From: Bradyrhizobium macuxiense
Lineage (GTDB): Bacteria; Pseudomonadota; Alphaproteobacteria; Rhizobiales; Xanthobacteraceae
Direction of reading: 5' to 3'
Length of the DNA: 64,000 bases
Assembly (NCBI RefSeq): GCF_007993935.1
Contig: NZ_VITY01000016.1
Location: 147,620-211,619 of the forward strand
In this document: in pieces, positions 17,601 through 26,400 of the stretch
Layout: every line of letters starts with the position of its first letter
Numbering within the stretch: position 1 is the first letter of the stretch
Notes under the pieces: model-generated
Told to the model about the DNA's origin: nothing
Seen by the model: the letters and a program-made list of their open reading frames with translations, nothing else
The model's database searches: none
Made by a program: the position numbers and the translations under genes

Positions 17601-18749
17601 CAGATCTGCAGCCGCCGTTGCGGAGCGTTTCTCGGATGCAGTCAGTCGCCCCTCGGCCTCTTCCGCCAGGTTCCGTTTGGTCGCAAGATCTGCCGCCTTG
17701 AGGCCGTCGGGATGTTGAAGGATGCCTTTATACGCCGCATCCGCCGCCTCGACTTCGCGTTTCGCGGCGATGTTGGCGGTTTCAGCCGCTGTCAATTCAT
17801 GAAGCGCAGAGGCCAATTGCGCGGCGGCCTTGTTTACCTCGGCGCTTGCTTCTTCAAACTTGGTTCTTGCGGTACGGACCTCGCGCGCAAACGTACGAAT
17901 CCGCGCGCCTGCGTAGCGGCGGTAGGTTTGCTCGAATTTTCCAATGGCGGCGTGGGCCAATTCATAGGATCTGAGCTGGCTGCGATCCTCTTCAAGGCGG
18001 CTCATGGCTTCCGCGATGGTGTCGATCATTTCAGCCGCGACCGGAGGTAGGGCGGCAGTCAGGGCGTTGGAAAGACGCGTCTCGTCGGGGGTCTTTGTGA
18101 GCTGCGGATGGCGAAGCTGAATCAGGGTGTCGACCAGGATGCGGTAACGTTCCTCTCCAAGTTGGAAAAGTCTTTGATCCACGGCACGGCGGTAGTCGTC
18201 GGCGCGGTCGAAGAAGTGTCCGCCTTTGTCGGAGAGCTCATCCTTCAGCTGCGTTCGGCGAAGCACAGCTCTTTCAGGCGTGATGAACGAGCAATCCTGA
18301 CCGACACGACTTCCGTCGATGATGAAGAACCAGCTTTCCACGTTCGCGCGGTCTTCGACCGCTTCCAGTCCGCACGCAAGCGTGACGAACTGGTTGTTGC
18401 CTTCCTCGTCGACGCGCCCGAACTCGACCCATACATATCCGACGCGGCGCTTGTGCCTCCCCATGAGGAGATTCCACGCCATCTTCTTGGTTCGATCGCC
18501 ATCCGGCTCGACGCGGAACGGGCTCAGATTGGCGTCGAAGAGGAATGGTAGCGTGAGTGCCAAGAGTTTGGACTTGCCGGCGCCGTTATTGCCCCGATAC
18601 ACGATGTGTCCGTCGATGAACCAGAATTCCTCCACGTCATAGAAAAATATCTCCACGACGCCGGTCCGCAAAGGCTGCCAGCGCTTTTTTCCGGGAAGCG
18701 GCAGGACGGGGCCGGTGCTTTGAGGGTTGAAAGCAAGAACGGAGTTCAT
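14619..18749 (-). CDS. jetC: Wadjet JetC, SMC-like ATPase
   Basis: A 1376-residue SMC/MukB-like ATPase. The Walker A GNNGAGKS lies at residues 53-60. A long coiled-coil-rich middle is packed with Ala/Glu/Arg heptads. A C-terminal ABC signature follows (ASGGE, 1258-1262) and a Walker B ending LLDE (D1293-E1294). It matches the TIGR02680 family of very large SbcC-like proteins found with DUF2397/2398/2399 genes. It would form the loop-extruding motor with JetA and JetB. It overlaps its neighbours by 4 bases on each side, which implies translational coupling. Confidence 0.92.
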   Translation of the reverse strand: MNSVLAFNPQSTGPVLPLPGKKRWQPLRTGVVEIFFYDVEEFWFIDGHIVYRGNNGAGKSKLLALTLPFLFDANLSPFRVEPDGDRTKKMAWNLLMGRHKRRVGYVWVEFGRVDEEGNNQFVTLACGLEAVEDRANVESWFFIIDGSRVGQDCSFITPERAVLRRTQLKDELSDKGGHFFDRADDYRRAVDQRLFQLGEERYRILVDTLIQLRHPQLTKTPDETRLSNALTAALPPVAAEMIDTIAEAMSRLEEDRSQLRSYELAHAAIGKFEQTYRRYAGARIRTFAREVRTARTKFEEASAEVNKAAAQLASALHELTAAETANIAAKREVEAADAAYKGILQHPDGLKAADLATKRNLAEEAEGRLTASEKRSATAAADLKTESERRQTARADLDRAMETLALNRSKALDLARSVGMIAQFEHAKSYSAWPNELGLDGQTSLQSERGSLLTAIRGRRSSIDAVVELLREVDNKISALANAERDENTARGLLDEAGKTLVAAENALNGEINALGTAWRRHIGACGHLMAIATEDAVDALVEWAHSLEGENPAARELIAECRLAYKRLTEALATLRHQKAAVRAELESMAKQIADLQTGSFERPHIPYTRRADRKDRKGQALWQAVDFVSEADDGVRAGLEAALEASGLLDAWILPDGRMFIGETEHDVSLVSRPLVTGRTLADWLVHCGEPSVQDAVETFLCAVSCTDIDDGAEMWVSPAGHFRLGALSGTWEKSRATYIGHSARERARLKKIEELEATAAALGEQLADLQTAITSNAATTEAIEQVERTCPSDTNLRKSHDTVRSATNDLHRATENVAARANGTVVARQALKACSESAEQAALDTALPCDKRALEQARIACDSLSEAHLVVVEHCSNSIRAAQNLQDTNERAETARSRHHAAAEDVKAAAISATSARAIYDALKESVGATSEQWERRLIDAQKRLNDARADVDSTDGRRLSAVAVHTRAVGAHETATQALATRVEERQRAASNLQTLAATGLMAAGAPNVAFPDTGRTWTVDETRGLAAELNQALSDIRDNEWDGLQSKIYGEFVDLQNALAQLGYVPYSNNVDGFGLVVTIAVQNKTGLSPAEVLAQVDTEITQRRTLLTESETKILEDHLQSEMSVQIRNLIQDAEQYVDRVNAEIEKRPTSTGTYFRLRWIPLTEAQGAPADLEDARKRLLKTNADLWTENDRQAIGAMLQRRIEQERLKAEESGGSSLREQLSAALDYRQWHRFVVERNAMGRWISISQPASGGERALGLTIPMFAAVASFYGDEHSTRPRLVLLDEAYAGIDDGVRAHCMGLIHEFDLDFVITSEREWACYKTLPGVAICQLQRHDKFDAIHVSRWRWNGKTRSRMEEPARLMLNRSA

Positions 18750-20053
18750 TCGTCGGCCTCCTCGGAAACGTCGGGCAGCCGATCGTTGTCATCGCGATGC
18801 TTGATGTCCGGGTCGCCCAGTTTGTAGCGAGAAAGCGCCGGCAGAACCCCGATGCGGTCGCCTTCGATGGTGATGAGCTTGAGTTGGCTGAGACGGTAGA
18901 TGGCAATCGCCGTCAGCTCCCGCGCGCCGGCTTCGCCCTGGGCGCTGCGCCGCCAATATCGGCCGTATCGCTCGGCCGATTCGGCCACGAACCTTTCGAT
19001 TCGCAGGCGATCGGGAACGCCGCCGCCGGCATGTGCCAGGTGGTCTGCCACAAGGAGCGTGACGTGAGCATCGGTGCCGTCCGCCGGCATCGCGACGTCG
19101 CTGCAATTGCCGTCCGGATCGCAAAGTGCAATGCCCTCGGAACGGAGTTCGACGACAAGGCCGGTGCCAAGCGCGAGGCGGTTGGCCATCGCGCCGCGCT
19201 GATTGATGAAGTACTGCATGTCGGCCTCGTCAACTGTGCCGTCGTACACAACGGGATCGTCGAGAAGGCGCCTTGAGATGCGGTGCCGGCTGACATCGCG
19301 GCGGCCCTCGTCGGTCTCCGGCTGAATTTCTGCCGTGATGGCGGAGATCCGATCGACGGTTGTCCTCGGTTCATCGTTCTCAGGCCACGTGGATGGCCCA
19401 CGAACGCATGCAAGAATGCTCGCAAGCGGCCCGCGATTAACATCGTAGAGGACGTCGCGGGACCGATCTTCCGACTGCCCGGACTTGACGAACGACTCGG
19501 CGTCTCCATCGATGGCATTGAGTACGCCGAGTTCGCCGAGCGCGACGCAGGCCGATGCAAGGTTGCGTCGGTCGTGGATGTCTGCCATGTCGAGAATGAA
19601 ACCGCGGTTGAGGAGATCGGTATCCTTTGCAAGGGACAGGATTTGATCACCCAGGGCAGAAAGGGTGATCTGTGGTTCGCTCCGCGCGAGCACCGCGCAC
19701 ACCAGACAGAAGATCGCGTAGCGCCTGCGGTTGAAATTTGCCCATCCTCGCGTTGGATCGCTTGTATCGCTCGGGCGTTTCCACAGTCTGGCGTAGTCGC
19801 GCTCTACGCGCAGCGGCCATCCGGCCTCGCGGGCGAACCACTCCCTGAGATACGCGGAGTGACGTCGCACCAGACGGAGAGCCTCTCTTGCTTCGGCGGT
19901 TGTGGGCGTCAGTAACGGACGCATCAGGAGCGCGCGAACGGCCTCCCTGCGCTCGGCGTGTTCCTGCGTCTCCTGCTGGCGCAGGATCTCGCGTCCACCA
20001 GGGCGGCCGGTCTGAACGGGTGCTTCACGCCGCGTGGACGAGGCGGCGCTCAT
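18746..20053 (-). CDS. jetB: Wadjet JetB, DUF2398 subunit
   Basis: A 435-residue member of the DUF2398 family (TIGR02678), the KiteA/MukE-like winged-helix subunit that bridges the kleisin and the SMC heads. Family-like segments are REWFAREAGWPLRVERDYARLWKRP and YAIFCLVCAVLARSE, with a TLLVADHLAHAG block in the C-terminal half. There is no enzymatic motif. It lies between jetA and jetC with 4-base overlaps. Confidence 0.88.
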   Translation of the reverse strand: MSAASSTRREAPVQTGRPGGREILRQQETQEHAERREAVRALLMRPLLTPTTAEAREALRLVRRHSAYLREWFAREAGWPLRVERDYARLWKRPSDTSDPTRGWANFNRRRYAIFCLVCAVLARSEPQITLSALGDQILSLAKDTDLLNRGFILDMADIHDRRNLASACVALGELGVLNAIDGDAESFVKSGQSEDRSRDVLYDVNRGPLASILACVRGPSTWPENDEPRTTVDRISAITAEIQPETDEGRRDVSRHRISRRLLDDPVVYDGTVDEADMQYFINQRGAMANRLALGTGLVVELRSEGIALCDPDGNCSDVAMPADGTDAHVTLLVADHLAHAGGGVPDRLRIERFVAESAERYGRYWRRSAQGEAGARELTAIAIYRLSQLKLITIEGDRIGVLPALSRYKLGDPDIKHRDDNDRLPDVSEEADE

Positions 20054-21570
20054 GCGGCATCCGTCGGTGTGATGGTGATGCGGTGGTCACGGCCACAAAA
20101 CACGCCGTCTTCGGTGACGATTTCGGCTTCCGTGTCCGCGTCGAGCGGTTCAAGCCGGATGAGATAGAGACCGTCGTTGGACTGGATCTCGGTGACGCCA
20201 TCGTCGCCGGCGGCCTTGGTCGCGATGGCTTCGCCCAATAGATCGAGGAAAAATCGGAACTCGTGCGAGTTTAGACGCCAGAGCTCCGAGAGGAGCAGGG
20301 GACACCCTGTTGCAAATTTTTGTCTGGCTGCTTCGATCTGCGCATGCTCTTCACCGACCTGTGCTTCGAGCTTCTTGCGTCCGGCGCTTCGATCATGAAC
20401 GTGCGGGAGCCGTCCGCGGGGCATGCTGTAGCCGGTCTCGCGGAGCCGCAGCGGAACGACGATGGACGGCGCCTTATGCCACGGAATGACACCGGTAACG
20501 TCAGCAGCGGCGGTGTTTTCGGCGTAGTGACGCGCTGGGTTGAGCGCAAACGCGGCTCGCGCAAGTCGGTGGGCGTCTTCGTCACCGTCGCAGTCGAGGA
20601 ACCAGTGAGCGAGGCTCTTGAAGTCGGCCGAGCGGTCGCTGCGGCCGCTTCGGCGTTCGTTGATCGCGATGATTGCTGCAAGCAGTTGCGGAATCGCGGC
20701 GCGGGCGCGACTTCTGAGCTGTTCGCTCTGGGACCGCTCGCCGTTCGACCCGCCGACGAACCACATACGCAAGCCCTGCCACCGCTCGTCCCACATCTTC
20801 AGTTCCGCTTCGTAGGCCGCCAGCTCTTCGCCCGGAGGGGCGTTGCGTGCCTGACGGCGGGCCACCGACTGGAGCATCGCGTCGATACGCAACTGAAGGG
20901 CATTGATGTCTTCCGAAATCGCACCGCTTCGGCTGACCAAGTCGCCAACGAATTGGCGGATGTACTCGATGAGACGCTGCTTGTAGTTCAGCACAGCGTC
21001 CACGTCGCCGTCCTGCAAATCGACACCGCGGAGGACGCCGGCCATGAAGGCTCGCGCGGTCTCGGCCATGTTGTTGAACACGGTCATCAGACCGTTGAGG
21101 GTCTCGTAGATCTTGGCGACGTCAGGATCGTTGCTTCGGCCGAGGTGGATCAGCGTGAGGAGGCTCTTGCCGATGTCTTCAAGCGCGACCGTCTGCAGTT
21201 CGCCGCGGCGCTGCATTTCCTTCGCGAAGGCGCTGAGCGCCATCTCGACGGAGACGCCGCCCTTCGAAAGCCGGTAGAGCATGCGGCGGCGATAGAACCC
21301 GCTCAACGAGGTAACGCGCGAATTGTCGGCCTGGCAGTCGAGATTGCCCCACTCGGTCAGCTTGTCGAGGATGGCGTCCAGTTCGGAGGTGGTCGGCGGC
21401 TCGCCCAGCCACTTTGCTTGCGCGAGAATCTCGGAAGGCCGGACGTAAAGCAGCAGTTGACGCTCTGCTGCCGCGCACACATCCAGGACGCACCGGTACA
21501 GCGCCGCATTATCAGCGGTGACGTGACGGAAAAGGTCCTGATGCGTGGCGATCTCGAATTGACCGCTCAT
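20050..21570 (-). CDS. jetA: Wadjet JetA, DUF2397 subunit
   Basis: A 506-residue DUF2397 (TIGR02677) protein, the MukF/kleisin-like subunit. It starts MSGQFEIATHQDLFRHVTADNA, with the helical N-terminus characteristic of the family, and has a C-terminal winged-helix-like stretch that ends before RITITPTDAA. The start at 21570 is preferred to one 33 bases upstream because it matches the usual family start. The ribosome binding site is weak. As the first gene it sets the operon promoter in the 21.6 kb spacer. I recall this gene set as the Wadjet type III layout. Confidence 0.88.
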   Translation of the reverse strand: MSGQFEIATHQDLFRHVTADNAALYRCVLDVCAAAERQLLLYVRPSEILAQAKWLGEPPTTSELDAILDKLTEWGNLDCQADNSRVTSLSGFYRRRMLYRLSKGGVSVEMALSAFAKEMQRRGELQTVALEDIGKSLLTLIHLGRSNDPDVAKIYETLNGLMTVFNNMAETARAFMAGVLRGVDLQDGDVDAVLNYKQRLIEYIRQFVGDLVSRSGAISEDINALQLRIDAMLQSVARRQARNAPPGEELAAYEAELKMWDERWQGLRMWFVGGSNGERSQSEQLRSRARAAIPQLLAAIIAINERRSGRSDRSADFKSLAHWFLDCDGDEDAHRLARAAFALNPARHYAENTAAADVTGVIPWHKAPSIVVPLRLRETGYSMPRGRLPHVHDRSAGRKKLEAQVGEEHAQIEAARQKFATGCPLLLSELWRLNSHEFRFFLDLLGEAIATKAAGDDGVTEIQSNDGLYLIRLEPLDADTEAEIVTEDGVFCGRDHRITITPTDAA

Positions 21571-22109
21571 GCATGCCCCATAACCACTTGAAATACCTCG
21601 CAATGGTGACCCGATGAGCGGCGTCCGTCAAAGCAAATCGGCTGTAGACGACCGCCAAACACAGGAGGCCGAACGTTTGCCCGTTCGGTGATGCCATGGT
21701 CTGGCACGGTCGTTCTGTGGCGACGGCTACCCATGGTTGTTTGCGCCGATCTCCCAGGAGTCATTTAGGCCGCACCCGCAGTGGCATTGGCCAGCGCGAT
21801 CGCGGCTGCTGGTTCTTGACCAAAGATGACCAATGAGTATAATGTTCTCGTTATGTTCTGTCACTATCGAAGGTGCATGTTTCTGCCCGCGGCAGGGTAG
21901 CCACGCTCCGTCCAGGGATATGACCGGAAACACTTAACCACTCATCGGTAGACTAGTGATTAGCCTTAAAGCCCTGCCGGGGTCGCTGAATCCTGTGAAA
22001 TCAGGGCCGGCTCGAATAGATGTAAGCGCTTTTGTCCGATACAGCCCCAGGCTTGATCGTTAGTGTCGGTCTTGGAGGAACTCCGCGCTGGAAACAGAAG
22101 TAGGGAAGA
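21571..22109. other. Divergent promoter region, jetA / ietA
   Basis: 539 bases with no gene. It must hold both promoters of the divergently transcribed Wadjet and ietAS operons. I see no sigma-54 or FixK site, so a housekeeping promoter is likely. Confidence 0.5.
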
Positions 22110-23093
22110 ATGTCGACCGCTCGCCACATCGTCGCGTTGCTGCGCTGCCATATCGACGGAGACGACGACCGCTTCCTCTCCGTGGCGACGCAGCTTGCCG
22201 CGCACGAGGCGAGGCAAGGACACGGCAAACTCGCCCAGGAACTGCGCGAGCTGATCGACGCGGCAAAGGGCAAGACTGCGCATGTCGGCCGGCGCGGTGC
22301 GGGTCCCGTTCCTCTCGCGCAGCCAAAAGGCGAACTGAGTAGCCTGTTGTCGGCGCGATATTCGGATATTCGCCTCAACAGCATGGTATTGGGGCCAAAT
22401 CTAAAGGAGCGCTTGACGCGAGTTTTGACCGAACAGCGCCAACAGGAGCGCCTGCGCGCCCGCGGCCTGACGCCTCGACGGAAGTTGCTGTTAATTGGAC
22501 CTCCGGGTTCGGGCAAGACGATGACGGCGTCCGCTCTTGCCGGCGAGTTGAAGCTACCGCTATTCACAATTCTCTATGAGGGCTTGATCGGCAAGCTCAT
22601 GGGCGAAACGGCGACGCGTCTTCGCTTGGTGTTTGATGCTGTTGCAGTTCAGCGCGGCGTATACTTCTTTGACGAGTTCGATGCGATCGGTTCACAACGA
22701 TCGCACGCGAACGATGTCGGCGAGATCCGGCGCGTGCTCAATTCATTCCTCCAGTTTTTGGAGAACGATGACGGCCCGAGCCTGATCGTTGCTGCGACCA
22801 ACCACCCAGAGCTGCTAGACAAAGCCGTTTTCCGGCGTTTCGACGACGTCATTATTTATGGATTGCCGGACCCGGAGATCGCTCGCGGCATATTGGAATC
22901 GCATCTGACGGGATTTGACGTCTCGGACGTCAATTGGTCGTCGATTTTGGAAGCCACTGCGGGTTTGAGCCAGGCGGAAGTATCACGGGCTGCCGACGAG
23001 GCGGCGAAGATCGCCGTACTCGAGGACAGAAGCGAGATCAGGACGCCGACGCTGCTCTCGACATTGGCGGAACGCAGAGCCGCCACGAGTTGA
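22110..23093 (+). CDS. ietA: IetA-like AAA+ ATPase
   Basis: A 327-residue AAA+ ATPase of the FtsH/p97 superfamily, with Walker A GPPGSGKTM (130-138), Walker B VYFFDEFD (184-191), and sensor/arginine-finger stretches (AATNHPELLDKAVFRRFDD). It matches IetA of the Agrobacterium Ti plasmid pTiC58 stability/incompatibility system, where the ATPase acts as antitoxin to the protease IetS. The upstream AGGGAAG places the start at 22110. The partner protease gene begins 14 bases after its stop. Confidence 0.85.
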   Translation: MSTARHIVALLRCHIDGDDDRFLSVATQLAAHEARQGHGKLAQELRELIDAAKGKTAHVGRRGAGPVPLAQPKGELSSLLSARYSDIRLNSMVLGPNLKERLTRVLTEQRQQERLRARGLTPRRKLLLIGPPGSGKTMTASALAGELKLPLFTILYEGLIGKLMGETATRLRLVFDAVAVQRGVYFFDEFDAIGSQRSHANDVGEIRRVLNSFLQFLENDDGPSLIVAATNHPELLDKAVFRRFDDVIIYGLPDPEIARGILESHLTGFDVSDVNWSSILEATAGLSQAEVSRAADEAAKIAVLEDRSEIRTPTLLSTLAERRAATS

Positions 23094-23107
23094 GGTGCAG
23101 ACGATAG

Positions 23108-25565
23108 ATGGCACGACCGCCGCGCAATCGGCCGCATTTTCATGTTGAGGGTGGCGGTGAAGCAGAGCCGTACACATCACCTCGCATTGTCATCACAGGA
23201 CTGCCTCCCGCCCGGGTAAGAGCGCAGCACGCAGAGAAGCTCGGCCACGCGATCGGTGCAGCCGTCCAGCAGGCCCGGCAAAAACTTGGAACCCGCGACC
23301 AAGCGATCGCTGAAGGCGAGAAGGGGTTCTATCTCGAATTCGAGATCCCGGCGGCGGAACAGGACGCTGTGGAAGGTCTTGAGAATAGGCCTGCCAAAAT
23401 TGAGCTCGTTGCCGTTAGGCCTACCGCCGATAATCAGGAAATGGTTTCGGCCACCGTGTTCGTACCTGAGCGCTCGGCCGAATTCTTTGCCAAGAAGGTC
23501 GAGACGTATCGCGACGAGAACACGAAGTCGGGAAAGCCCAGGAACGAAGCCTTGGTCGCGCGAATCGAGGATGTCCGCCTTGGAGCCGTTCGTTCGCTCT
23601 TCACCGATGACATGGCGCTTTTTCCGATGGTTGGGCGTCAGGCGTGGTGGGAGGTGTGGGTTCGCGACGGTCGTTTGGAGACCCTTCGGCACGTCGCACA
23701 ACGCCTCAATGTGACCCTGAAGGAACATGCCATCAGCTTCCCCGAGCGCGATGTGATTCTGGCGCTTGCCAACGAGGAATCGATGGCGAGGCTCGTCGAC
23801 AATAGTGACGCCGTAGCCGAACTGCGCATTGCCAAGGATATGCCGACTCTTTCTCGAGATGCGCCCGGTCGAACAAGCAGACTGGGCGGGCAATCTCGTC
23901 GATCGTGTTAACGCACCTGATGCGGTGGCGCCGGCCATCTGTCTTCTCGACAGCGGGGCGACCCGGACGCATCCGTTGATCGAGCCGGGCTTAGATGCCG
24001 TCGACCAGCACGCCTATGACAAGGGCTGGGGCGTAGGCGATAGCTCTTACTGGAATGGTCATGGCACGTCGATGTCAGGCGTCGCACTCTATGGCGATCT
24101 TGAAGCGGCGCTTAGCCATGGTGGTCAAGTTGACCTGCGCCATCGATTGGAGACGGTCAAAATCCTGCCGCCAGCTGGCCAGAACGATCCCGAACTTTAT
24201 GGAGCAATCACGGAAGTCGGTATCAACAAGGCTGAGGCACAGGCTCCGCGTCGTCGGCGGGTCTTCTGCATGGCGGTGACGAGCCAAGTCGGTCTTGGTC
24301 GCGGTCGCCCTTCTTCGTGGTCGGCGGCCATCGACCAGCTTTGCTATGGAGGTGGCGACCGTCGACGCCTCATGGTGCTCGCCGCTGGGAATCTGCGAGG
24401 TGACATTGCGGCTCCGGACTACCCGGACCGGAACGACCTTGAAGAGGTCGAGAGCCCCGCTCAGGCGTGGAATCCGCTAGTTGTCGGAGCGTACACCGAC
24501 AAGATCGGCATCTTTCATCCCGACTTCAATGGCTGGCAGCCAGTGGCGCCCGCCGGCGAATTGTCTCCGGCGAGCCGAACGTCTGGTGTTTGGGATCGTC
24601 AGTGGCCGATCCGACCGGATGTCGTGTTCGAAGGCGGCAACTTTGCCCATGACGGTGTCAATCCGGCGTCAGCAATCGACGACCTCCAGCTTATGACAAC
24701 GCACTATCGTCCGCAAATGCGTCTCTTCGAGACGTTTGGCGATACCAGTGCGGCCGCAGCATTAGGCTCGCATCTTTGCGCCGGAGTTTTGGTTGCCCGG
24801 CCCCAGCTTTGGCCAGAAACGGTGCGAGCTCTCGCGGTGCACTCGGCCGAGTGGACGCCCGCCATGCGCGCACGGATCAAGCGGGCTGCTCAGGCACAGA
24901 AGGCGGCCATGCTTCGCCGATACGGATGGGGTGTGCCTGATATCGGTCGCGCTGTGATGAGTGCGACTGACGATGCGACCTTGATGGTCGAAGATGCTCT
25001 TCTCCCGTTCCGAAAGGATGGTTCGACCATCAAGACTCGCAGCATGAACCTCCACCGCTTGCCGTGGCCCCGAGACGAGCTGCTGGAGTTGGGAGAGCAA
25101 GATGTCGAGCTGCGGATCACCTTGTCCTATTTCGTCGAGCCCAACCCCGGAGAGCGAGGATGGACGAGACGACACCGCTATTCATCTCACTCGCTGCGTT
25201 TTGCAGTGAAGCGGTCATTGGAGAGTCTCCAGCAGTTTCGCCAACGTATCAACAAGGCTGCGGAGGCGGAAGAGGAGGGGCAGGCTGGAGCCGCGGCGGG
25301 TGGCGACAATTGGGTGCTCGGTACGATCCGCGATAAGGGATCGATCCACTCGGATATTTGGCGCGGAAGTGCGGCGGAACTAGCCGAGCGCGATGCGATC
25401 GGGGTGTTTCCCGTCAGCGGCTGGTGGAAGGAAAAGCCTGCCCTTCAGCGTTGGGATCGCTCGGCACGTTATGCGCTGGTCGTCTCCGTGAGAGCTCCAG
25501 GAGCAAACATCGACATCTACACGCCGATCGCCAACATGCTGGAAATTCCAGTACCTGCTTCATGA
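23108..25565 (+). pseudogene. ietS: ietS subtilisin-like protease, split by +1 frameshift
   Basis: Two open frames together make an S8-family serine protease of about 818 residues. Frame 1 (23108-23911) gives the N-terminal prodomain-like part, ending VAELRIAKDMPTL before it drifts into RDAPGRTS. Frame 2, +1 relative to it, resumes at about 23849 with FLEMRPVEQADWAG and carries the catalytic triad: Asp41 (LLDSGA), His78 (NGHGTS) and Ser307 (FGDTSAAA), numbered in the second frame. A single base missing near 23847-23856 (within CTCTTTCTC) explains the break. The catalytic domain itself is whole. It may be an inactivating mutation, a sequencing error or programmed +1 slippage at CUU-U. With ietA it forms the two-gene toxin/antitoxin-like pair. 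Confidence 0.8.
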
Positions 25566-26178
25566 GCAGTTGCGGCGCGGGATAGTCGCGTTTTGTGAGT
25601 AGAAATCACCAAACGTTGAAATTTTTGATTTTTTGCCTTGACTGGCGGAAAGGGTGACTGCCGAACCGGACCATCAGCGTGTTTGGCTGAGATCAAGAAA
25701 GGTGCCGAAATTCACACCGGTCGCGGGAGAGATATCGATAGTTGAAATTAAGATAGTGCGACCAACACCAAAAAGTTCAAGCCGTCACGCACCCTCATCG
25801 GCGGGCGTCTGCCCTTGATCCCGAGGTCGGGCAGCTCTCGCTTGGCTTGCAACTCCTTGGAGCGCCTCGCCCAACGCGCCAGTACGCGACCCCGACGGAT
25901 AGCGAGTTTTCGTGGCTTGCGGGCTGACGCCTCCGACCATTTTTGCAAACGAACCGAACGGACCCAGTGGTTTAAAAACGTCAGTTTGCCGCTTACAGTC
26001 GCGAGAGCCAGCTCCGGCATTGTCCGAGAAGACGCACTATTTTCTTGATTGACCATTCGGCACGACCGGCGACAAACCTGAATAACAGGCTTTAGAGGCA
26101 AGACAAGCAAGTGGCCCCAGCGGCCGCGTGGCACCAAAATGTGGCGGAGTGGTCACGTGAACCGGAGAGTCTTGCGAG
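25566..26178. other. Spacer after ietS, no supported gene
   Basis: A 129-codon open frame on the minus strand (25748-26137) is basic and low-complexity. It has no similarity I recognise and no good ribosome binding site, so I do not call it. Confidence 0.45.
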
Positions 26179-26382
26179 TCAGACGCCATGTCCGGCGGAC
26201 GCACCGAGGTGAAGCGCCAGAACCTGTTCCGGCGTTTCGTTCACCTCGATGGTTTGAGTGTTGCCGCCGACGAATTTTAGGATCGTCTTGTCGCCCTCGC
26301 GCGACATGCCGCTAACGAGCGAGATGTTGACATAGTAGGGCTCCGCTTTGCCATAGCGGGTGCATTTGATCCAGAACTGCAT
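26179..26382 (-). CDS. 67-residue conserved hypothetical downstream of metE
   Basis: A short protein starting MQFWIKCTRYGKAEPYYVNI with a GDKTILKFVGG-like strand pattern. It probably forms a small all-beta domain. GGAGG stands 8 bases before the ATG at 26382, which supports this start over one 18 bases upstream. It begins 19 bases downstream of the metE stop on the same strand, so it is likely in the metE transcript and shares its B12 control. I do not recognise a function. Confidence 0.6.
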   Translation of the reverse strand: MQFWIKCTRYGKAEPYYVNISLVSGMSREGDKTILKFVGGNTQTIEVNETPEQVLALHLGASAGHGV

Positions 26383-26400
26383 CGGCAGCCTCCGCGACAA

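Noticed and set aside
20320..21591. 423-codon open frame on the plus strand
   Set aside because: Antisense to jetA; no domain and no credible ribosome binding site.
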